64,000 bases of DNA, taken from Pseudomonas laurylsulfatiphila. Its GTDB lineage: Bacteria; Pseudomonadota; Gammaproteobacteria; Pseudomonadales; Pseudomonadaceae. The notes below the pieces were generated by a model. That model was not told the DNA's origin. It made no database searches and worked only from the letters and a program-made list of their open reading frames with translations. A program made the position numbers and the translations under genes. The DNA lies in assembly GCF_002934665.1 (NCBI RefSeq), contig NZ_NIRS01000005.1, forward strand, positions 682,001 through 746,000, in the 5' to 3' direction. Below are positions 58,271-64,000 of the stretch, one piece after another (the first letter of the stretch is position 1; the number at the start of each line of letters is the position of its first letter).

Positions 58271-59149
58271 ATGCGCCGATGGGGTACTGAACGCATCGTT
58301 GGCCTGCATGATCCGCGGGTCAACGAGCATCATCTGGAGTCCACGGGCCTGCCCGCAGACAGTCGTCTGCGCTTGCTCAGTTTCAATATCCAGGTCGGCA
58401 TCAGCACCGAGCGCTATCGGCATTACCTGACCCGGGGCTGGCAGCATCTGCTGCCGCACACCGGGCGTGCCGACAATCTGCAGAAGATCGGCAATCTGCT
58501 GGGCGACTTCGATCTGGTCGCCTTGCAGGAGGCCGATGGTGGCAGCCTGCGTTCAGGCTACGTCAATCAGGTTGAGCATCTGGCCCAGCTCGGCGCCTTC
58601 CCCTACTGGTATCAACAACTCAATCGCAATCTCGGACGCCTGGCCCAGCACAGCAATGGCGTGCTCAGCCGATTGCGCCCGTGGGCCATCGAAGATCATC
58701 CGCTGCCGGGCCCGAAGGGGCGCGGAGCCATCCTGGTACGCTTCGGCGAAGGCCCGGAAGCACTGGTGGTCGTCATGATGCACCTGGCGCTGGGCGCCCG
58801 GGCGCGCAGCCTGCAACTGGCCTACATCCGCGATCTGATTGGCGACTACAAACACCAGGTACTGATGGGCGACATGAACACCCATGCCAGTGACCTGCTG
58901 CAAAATTCCGCGTTGCGCGATCTCGGCCTGCTCGCGCCGCAAATGGAAGCAACGTTCCCCAGCTGGCGTCCACAGCGCTGTCTGGACCATATCCTGCTGA
59001 GCCCGAGCCTGACCCTGGAAAAGGTCGAGGTGCTGGCACAGCCCATTTCCGATCACCTGCCGGTCGCGGTAGAGATTCGTCTGCCGGGTTCGCTCACGGC
59101 CGATGCATTGCCCGCGTTGAGTCCTGCCCCTCGCGGAACCCATGAATGA
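58271..59149 (+). CDS. Endonuclease/exonuclease/phosphatase (EEP) family protein
   Basis: Mg2+-dependent phosphodiesterase-fold protein of 292 aa, probably cytoplasmic. EEP motifs are in order: LLSFNIQVG near residue 36, LVALQEADGGS near 80, VVVMMHLALGARARSLQ near 165, LMGDMNTHA near 200 and the catalytic SDHLPVAVEI near 260. The substrate could be DNA, RNA, a phospholipid head group or a phosphoinositide and cannot be told. Its stop overlaps the diguanylate cyclase start (ATGA), the same arrangement as PA5488/PA5487 in P. aeruginosa, so the two are made together. Confidence 0.9.
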   Translation: MRRWGTERIVGLHDPRVNEHHLESTGLPADSRLRLLSFNIQVGISTERYRHYLTRGWQHLLPHTGRADNLQKIGNLLGDFDLVALQEADGGSLRSGYVNQVEHLAQLGAFPYWYQQLNRNLGRLAQHSNGVLSRLRPWAIEDHPLPGPKGRGAILVRFGEGPEALVVVMMHLALGARARSLQLAYIRDLIGDYKHQVLMGDMNTHASDLLQNSALRDLGLLAPQMEATFPSWRPQRCLDHILLSPSLTLEKVEVLAQPISDHLPVAVEIRLPGSLTADALPALSPAPRGTHE

Positions 59150-61152
59150 GCGACGAAACACAGCGCTGGAAAGAGAAATACCTCAAAAGCATCGAACAAC
59201 AGGAAAAGCTCGAACGTCGTTGGGACGCGCGGCTCGATTTGCTGCGGCGCGGGCTGGTGCGCAGCACCCTGGCGGCGGAAGGTACTGACCGCGCGGTTGA
59301 CCAATGCATGAAGGAAATGCGCGAGGTCGTGCGTACCGACGACATGGACGCCGGCCTGGCCGCGCTGATTCCACGCCTGGAAAAAGCCGTGCTCGACTCC
59401 GAACAGCGTCGGGAAACCCGGATCAACCAGACCAGTGCCGCCCTGACCGCACTGGTCACTCAACTGCAAACATTGCCGCTGCCACGAGAAGTGAGCCGGC
59501 CACTCAAGAGTTTCGCCAAGCAACTGGATGCGCGGGTCAGTCAGGCGCGCGAGATACCCTTGTTGCTCAGCGAGCTGAGTGGCTTGCAAGGCAAGGCCCT
59601 GAGCCAGCTGGAGACCCCGACGGAGCCTGGTCGGCCGGGCTTGCTCCAGCGGTTGTTCGGCGGTCGTGAAGCGGAAGAGGCGGTGGGATCGACTGCTTCT
59701 CCTGCGCCGGCGGCCCCCGCAGCCGAGAGCCCTGCGGCGATTATCGAGTCGGCCCCGGTCGCGATTGAGACGGCAATCTGCGAAGTAGCCACGGCTGAGC
59801 GAGTTGCAGAGGAATCCGCGCCGACCGAGCCTGTCGAGGCTTCCCCTGCTCCGGCAGTAGTGGCCCTGGAACCTGCCGTCGCGCAGCCTCAACCCGCCAT
59901 GGCAGGCGCGGCAGAAACCGAGTCAGCCGAGAAGCCGACCCCGGAAACACCTCTTGAGTCGCAAGTGAACCCCGACGAGCTGACCGCGCCAGCATCGCCG
60001 GATAGCCTGGCCTTGCTTGCGAATCCGACAGCGGAGGTGGTCGCCGCAGATCAGCCTCTATCCGGGCACGACACTTTCTACGCACTCCCGGATTCCCCTG
60101 AGCCCTCCTACAGCTCGGTGGCGAGCCACATCGAAGACACGCTGCTGGGGCTGCTCGAAGACCTGACATTGCCCGAGCGTCATCGCCCGCAAGCCGAATC
60201 CATGCGCGATCGTCTGAAAAACGGTCTGAATTGGTACGAATTACTACCGATTCTCGACGACTTCGCCACGTTGATGCTGGCCATTACCGACAGCGGCCAG
60301 CATGAGTTCGAAGCCTACCTGCAACGACTGAACGAGCGCCTCGAATCGTTCCAGAGCAACCTGCAGGCCGCCACCGCAGGACACGCCGACAACCGTTCGG
60401 CTGCGCGGCAGATGGACACGCAGATCCGCGAACAGGTTGATGGCTTGCAAAGCAGCATGCAGGAAGCCGCGGACCTCGAAGATCTCAAGCACGTTCTGGA
60501 AAACCATCTCGAAGGCTTGCTGGGCACCATGGACCAGCACCAGAAACAACGCGATGAGCGCGAGCAAGAGGTCGCTGCGCGCCTGCACAGCCTGGCCGAG
60601 CGCGTTGCCCATATGGAGCGGGAGGCCCAGGGTTACCGTGAGCATCTTGAGGAGCAACGGCAGAAGGCGTTGGTCGACCCGTTGACCGGCCTGCCCAACC
60701 GCGCGGCCTGGAGCGAGCGCCTGGATCATGAAGTCAAACAATGGCAGCAACATGGCAATACGCTGTTGCTGGCCATGCTCGACCTCGATCATTTCAAGCG
60801 CATCAACGATAACTACGGGCACCTGGCCGGTGACAAGGTGCTGAAGATCATTGCCAACGTGTTGCGCAAGCGTCTTCGCGGAACGGACTTCATTGCCCGG
60901 TTCGGCGGAGAAGAGTTTGTGCTGTTAATGCCATCCACGGTGCCGGCGGCGGGTCTGAAGTTGCTGGAAAGTCTGCGTGCCTCCATCGAGGCCTGTCCGT
61001 TCCACTTCAAGGGAGAGCCGGTGACCATTACCGTGTCTGTCGGAATGTCGGCGTTCAGGCCGGGTGAGCACAGCGATCAAGTGCTTAAAAGAGCCGATCA
61101 GGCGTTGTACCGTGCAAAGAATGCCGGACGCAACCGCGTGGAGCCGGGCTGA
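59146..61152 (+). CDS. Diguanylate cyclase (GGDEF) with long N-terminal region, DgcH-like
   Basis: Makes cyclic di-GMP; 668 aa, soluble. Residues 1-170 and 380-500 are helical with coiled-coil stretches (TDRAVDQCMKEMREV, then QKQRDEREQEVAARLH). Residues 180-310 are an Ala/Pro/Glu-rich linker. The GGDEF domain begins near 510 with DPLTGLPNRAAW; the active site is RFGGEEF near residue 587 and the product-inhibition I-site RGTD lies at the usual place nine residues before it, so it is probably both active and feedback-controlled. Corresponds by place to PA5487 (dgcH), recalled to be a conserved cyclase. Overlaps the EEP gene by ATGA. Confidence 0.94.
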   Translation: MSDETQRWKEKYLKSIEQQEKLERRWDARLDLLRRGLVRSTLAAEGTDRAVDQCMKEMREVVRTDDMDAGLAALIPRLEKAVLDSEQRRETRINQTSAALTALVTQLQTLPLPREVSRPLKSFAKQLDARVSQAREIPLLLSELSGLQGKALSQLETPTEPGRPGLLQRLFGGREAEEAVGSTASPAPAAPAAESPAAIIESAPVAIETAICEVATAERVAEESAPTEPVEASPAPAVVALEPAVAQPQPAMAGAAETESAEKPTPETPLESQVNPDELTAPASPDSLALLANPTAEVVAADQPLSGHDTFYALPDSPEPSYSSVASHIEDTLLGLLEDLTLPERHRPQAESMRDRLKNGLNWYELLPILDDFATLMLAITDSGQHEFEAYLQRLNERLESFQSNLQAATAGHADNRSAARQMDTQIREQVDGLQSSMQEAADLEDLKHVLENHLEGLLGTMDQHQKQRDEREQEVAARLHSLAERVAHMEREAQGYREHLEEQRQKALVDPLTGLPNRAAWSERLDHEVKQWQQHGNTLLLAMLDLDHFKRINDNYGHLAGDKVLKIIANVLRKRLRGTDFIARFGGEEFVLLMPSTVPAAGLKLLESLRASIEACPFHFKGEPVTITVSVGMSAFRPGEHSDQVLKRADQALYRAKNAGRNRVEPG

Positions 61153-61255
61153 GCATTATTTGTTCCATTTTGTTTAATTCGTGGCGATTGCCGTCAGCCC
61201 CCAAGGCATTACGTTACACTGTTGCATTATTGTCTTGTGTGTACTGCCTTTCGCC

Positions 61256-62035
61256 ATGAAATATCTTGCTCTGATCGTGTCACTTGTTGTGCTGGCCGGC
61301 TGCGCCAGCGGTCCCCGTTTTGACACCAGTCACCCTTCAGCCAATTACGACAGCCGTGTGCAGTTCGTGGTGGTGCATTACACCAACGCCTCGCTGGAGC
61401 GTTCGCTGCAACTGCTGACCCACGGCGAAGTCAGCAGTCATTACCTGATCGGTGACGACAAGGGCGCCACAATCTACAAGCTGATGGATGAAAACGTTCG
61501 CGCCTGGCACGCCGGGGAGAGCGAATGGGATGGCCGGACCTGGCTGAATTCCAGTTCCATCGGTATCGAAATCGTCAACCCGGGGTTCAAGGACACTCCA
61601 GCCGGACGCGTGTGGTACCCCTACAGCGAAGATCAGGTTCAGTCCTTGATCGTATTGCTCAAGGACATCAGCAAGCGTCAGGGCATCAAGCCTCGCGACA
61701 TCATCGGCCATAGCGATATTGCGCCGTTGCGCAAACTGGACCCGGGGCCGCTGTTCCCCTGGAAGCGTCTGGCTGCCGAAGGCCTGGGTATCTGGCCGAA
61801 CGAACAGGCGGTCGCGCGCCAGCAAATGCTGTTCGCCGATCAGTTGCCGAGCATCGGCTGGTTTCAGGCGCAATTGGCCCGCCTGGGTTATGCCTCGCCA
61901 CAAACCGGCGAGCTAGATGTTGCGACACGACATGTGATAGCGGCCTTCCAGATGCACTTCCGCCCGGCACGCTTCGATGGCACTCCGGATGCGCAAACCG
62001 CCGCGCTGCTTTTGGTGTTGAACCAGACAAAATAA
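61256..62035 (+). CDS. ampDh2: N-acetylmuramoyl-L-alanine amidase, AmpDh2-like lipoprotein
   Basis: Peptidoglycan amidase of the amidase_2 family, 259 aa from the ATG at 61256. The lipobox LVVLAGC gives a lipidated cysteine near residue 16, so it is membrane-attached facing the periplasm. Zinc ligands are in FVVVHYTNASLE near residue 39 (His), and GHSDIAPLRKLDPGPLFPW near 153 (His and Asp). The C-terminal 80 residues have a PG_binding_1-like segment (LGYASPQTGELDVATRHVIAAFQMHF). Place and lipobox match P. aeruginosa AmpDh2 (PA5485). It could shape the cell wall and affect AmpC induction. Confidence 0.92.
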   Translation: MKYLALIVSLVVLAGCASGPRFDTSHPSANYDSRVQFVVVHYTNASLERSLQLLTHGEVSSHYLIGDDKGATIYKLMDENVRAWHAGESEWDGRTWLNSSSIGIEIVNPGFKDTPAGRVWYPYSEDQVQSLIVLLKDISKRQGIKPRDIIGHSDIAPLRKLDPGPLFPWKRLAAEGLGIWPNEQAVARQQMLFADQLPSIGWFQAQLARLGYASPQTGELDVATRHVIAAFQMHFRPARFDGTPDAQTAALLLVLNQTK

Positions 62036-62111
62036 TGGCGCCCGCCCGGCGGTCAGGGCTTTTTCCCAATCAGCAGCTATAACTCATTGGTAATCCATCG
62101 GATATTACGCA

Positions 62112-63728
62112 ATGACTGCTGCTCGAGAGACCTTCCGTAGTTGGTTCCATCGCCCCTGGTTCCTGGGGCTGATGTCGGCTGTCTTGAGCGCAACGTTATT
62201 GATGGCCGGCAGCCTGTTCGTCGCCATTCATCAGGTCGAGCAAAACGAAAGCGAAGAAATGAATGCTCAGGGTGAGCGCTTTCTCGCCCGCCTGGAACAG
62301 CTCTTCGGGCAACTGCGTGAAAGCCTGGACGACCTTGAAGCGCAACCGTTGCGCGGTTGCGATGCTGAAATGATCGCGACCTTGCAACAGGTTACGTTCA
62401 ATTATCGCTTCGTCTACGAAGCCGCCTACATGGACTCCTCGCGAATCTGCTCCAATCGCCCTCGCCAGGAAGGGCTGTCGCTGATTCGATCGCCAGACAT
62501 CAAAGGCCCGACCTACAGCTATTGGCTCAACACCACCACCGAACCCGATGAAAACCGCGCCGCCCTGATGCTGGGGCGCGGGAATTTCCGGGTCGCGACC
62601 TCTCGGGGGCATTTGACCGATATGGTCGACCTGTCGCCGGGCAGCAGCCTGCTGGTCGTCCTGGACCATGGTACGCGCGCGATTCCGGTATTGGGGTCTT
62701 CCCAGATCTGGCCGCCGGTTGAGGCCTGGCCCCCGAAAAACCGTGATGCGCTGCAGATCACCCAGACACGCCTGATATACCGCATGCCCACCGACAACCC
62801 GGAGTATCAACTGGTGTTGATCAGCCTGCGTACGGGCATGCATATCCCGTCGGTCTGGTGGTGGCTGCTGCCGGCCAGTATTGCACTGGGCATATGCGTC
62901 GGGTTCCTGGTGTTCCTGCTGGTGCAACAGCGGCAGTCGCTGGATGCCGAACTGGCCGGAGCGATCCGACGGGGCGAGTTGCAGGTGCTGTATCAACCGA
63001 TCTTCGACCTCGATAGCCGCAACTGTGTCGGGGCTGAAGCGCTGCTGCGCTGGCGCAGACCGGACGGTACCCTGACCAGTCCCGACCTGTTCATTCCGAT
63101 GGCGGAGGACACCGGGCAGATTCGCCAGATGACGGATTTCGTCTTGCAACGCTTGCTCGAGCAACTCGGCCAGTTGCTGCGTGCCAACCCGCAACTGTAC
63201 ATCTCGGTCAATCTCGCGGCGTGTGATGTGATGGTTCCGCGCATCGGCCAGGTGATGGCGAGGCTGCTGACCCTGCACCGCGTCGCTGCGCGGCAAATCG
63301 CCTTCGAGGTTACCGAGCGTGGGCTGGTCGATGTGGTGGTGGCCCGGGAAAACCTGCAATCGCTGCGGGATGTCGGGCACCAGGTGTTGATCGATGATTT
63401 TGGCACCGGCTACTGCAGCCTCGCCTATTTGCAAACCCTGCCGGTGGACTGCCTGAAAATCGACAAGGCGTTCATTGATGCGTTGGGCCATGATGCCGCC
63501 AGCAGCGGTGTGGCCCCGCACATCATTCACATGGCCCAATCGCTGCATTTGAAGGTGATTGCCGAGGGCATCGAACATGAGGCCCAGGCCGAGTTCCTGA
63601 GCAGTGAAGGCGTGAAGTTCGGCCAGGGCTGGCTGTTCGCCCACGCGCTGAGCGCGGTTCAGTTCATTGAATTGATAACCCGGGGGCGACGTCGGGCGGG
63701 CGGCCGGCGCCTGGATGACGAGGCGTGA
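62112..63728 (+). CDS. EAL-domain cyclic-di-GMP phosphodiesterase with CSS-type periplasmic sensor
   Basis: Inner-membrane enzyme of 538 aa. A first helix (residues 18-40) and a second (WWWLLPASIALGICVGFLVFLL, near 245-268) flank a periplasmic domain with two cysteines, C83 (RGCDAEM) and C113 (SRICSNRP), the pattern of the CSS-motif sensor; the second reads CSN instead of CSS. In E. coli such phosphodiesterases are held inactive by a DsbA-made disulfide. The EAL domain runs from about 275 to 530 with EALLRWRR near 308, the catalytic DDFGTGYCSLAYL near 430 and KIDKAFID near 450, so activity is expected. GGDEF is absent. Confidence 0.93.
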   Translation: MTAARETFRSWFHRPWFLGLMSAVLSATLLMAGSLFVAIHQVEQNESEEMNAQGERFLARLEQLFGQLRESLDDLEAQPLRGCDAEMIATLQQVTFNYRFVYEAAYMDSSRICSNRPRQEGLSLIRSPDIKGPTYSYWLNTTTEPDENRAALMLGRGNFRVATSRGHLTDMVDLSPGSSLLVVLDHGTRAIPVLGSSQIWPPVEAWPPKNRDALQITQTRLIYRMPTDNPEYQLVLISLRTGMHIPSVWWWLLPASIALGICVGFLVFLLVQQRQSLDAELAGAIRRGELQVLYQPIFDLDSRNCVGAEALLRWRRPDGTLTSPDLFIPMAEDTGQIRQMTDFVLQRLLEQLGQLLRANPQLYISVNLAACDVMVPRIGQVMARLLTLHRVAARQIAFEVTERGLVDVVVARENLQSLRDVGHQVLIDDFGTGYCSLAYLQTLPVDCLKIDKAFIDALGHDAASSGVAPHIIHMAQSLHLKVIAEGIEHEAQAEFLSSEGVKFGQGWLFAHALSAVQFIELITRGRRRAGGRRLDDEA

Positions 63729-63735
63729 CTGCGAT

Positions 63736-64000
63736 CTAAACCGTCAGCGCCATGTAGAACTGAGTACCCTGCCCCGGCCGTGAATAGACGCCCATCCGCC
63801 CGCCATGCAATTGCACGATTTCCTTGCACAATGCCAGGCCAAGACCGGCGCCGCCTTTCTTGCGTCCGACCTGCACGAACGGCTCGAAGATCCGCCCTTG
63901 CTGACCGTAGGCGATGCCTTCGCCATTGTCCTCGACACTGACGATGACCCGATCGCCGTGGCGCCGGGCGTGCAGGCGTATCCGCCCGCCGGAACCGGTG
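63736..64000 (-). CDS. Sensor histidine kinase, C-terminal end only (probably KinB)
   Basis: The gene runs off the right edge; only the last 88 codons are in the window, ending at a TAG at 63736-63738. They form the end of a HATPase domain: VEDNGEGI (N/G1 box), RIFEPFVQV (F box), and GGAGLGLALCKEIVQLHGG (G2 box). In P. aeruginosa the neighbour of ampDh2 is kinB, the alginate sensor kinase paired with AlgB, so that is the likely identity, but the sequence here cannot show it. Confidence 0.85.
   Translation of the reverse strand, partial: TGSGGRIRLHARRHGDRVIVSVEDNGEGIAYGQQGRIFEPFVQVGRKKGGAGLGLALCKEIVQLHGGRMGVYSRPGQGTQFYMALTV

Noticed and set aside
62196..63644. 482-codon minus-strand frame across the EAL gene
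   Set aside because: Antisense to the intact EAL domain; composition typical of a shadow frame.

Overview
The window looks like the chromosome of a Pseudomonas of the fluorescens/putida type, in the part near the replication origin. The reasons are gene content and order (dprA-tsaC-qor-hemF-aroE, carbonic anhydrase-SulP-cox cluster, metQIN, znu/zur, thrB, polA, engB, cytochrome c4, dsbA), high GC with strong third-position GC, and many copies of the short GTGGGAGCGAGC...GCTCGCGA palindromic repeats typical of fluorescens-group genomes. All functional calls come from reading protein motifs and gene order; no database search was run.

Layout. 1-5.8 kb: a secreted protein that seems to have lost its LysM domain, then dprA, tsaC, a quinone oxidoreductase, hemF and aroE. 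5.9-11.1 kb: a choline-O-sulfate module (SulP transporter, quaternary-ammonium binding protein, choline sulfatase betC, divergent LysR regulator). 11.2-18.5 kb: small metabolic genes, a CitMHS transporter, a TerC protein, a Na/Pi-type transporter and a membrane-anchored M16 peptidase. 18.8-23.4 kb: a DUF5924 membrane protein, then a four-gene MCE/Mla-type lipid ABC system (STAS-permease, ATPase, MlaD-like protein, lipoprotein). 23.5-29.6 kb: HAD hydrolase, gamma carbonic anhydrase, oligopeptidase A, a zinc ribbon protein, an AT-richer insert with a tyrosine phosphatase and a small EF-hand protein, and a radical SAM gene behind a LexA box. 29.9-42 kb: beta carbonic anhydrase plus SulP transporter, then the complete caa3/aa3-type cytochrome c oxidase cluster with its assembly factors (CtaG, SURF1, CtaA, CtaB, SCO). 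42.1-44.7 kb: methionine ABC importer. 44.9-50.9 kb: catalase HPII, a lipoprotein, and the zinc-uptake genes znuB-znuC-zur with divergent znuA. 51-56.3 kb: thrB, a small secreted protein, polA, the ErsA small RNA and engB. 56.4-64 kb: cytochromes c5 and c4, dsbA, an EEP nuclease fused by overlap to a diguanylate cyclase, an AmpDh2-like amidase, a redox-type (CSS) EAL phosphodiesterase, and the 3' end of a histidine kinase (probably kinB).

No tRNA, rRNA, CRISPR array, prophage or transposase was seen. Among the less ordinary observations are the LysM-less protein, a cluster of seven exact DnaA boxes in the first 11 kb, a LexA box before the radical SAM gene, a small EF-hand protein in an AT-rich insert, REPIN-like repeats in two opposite arrangements, and an intergenic region behind polA holding several hairpins, an AlgU-type promoter with the ErsA RNA, and an 18-bp inverted repeat.
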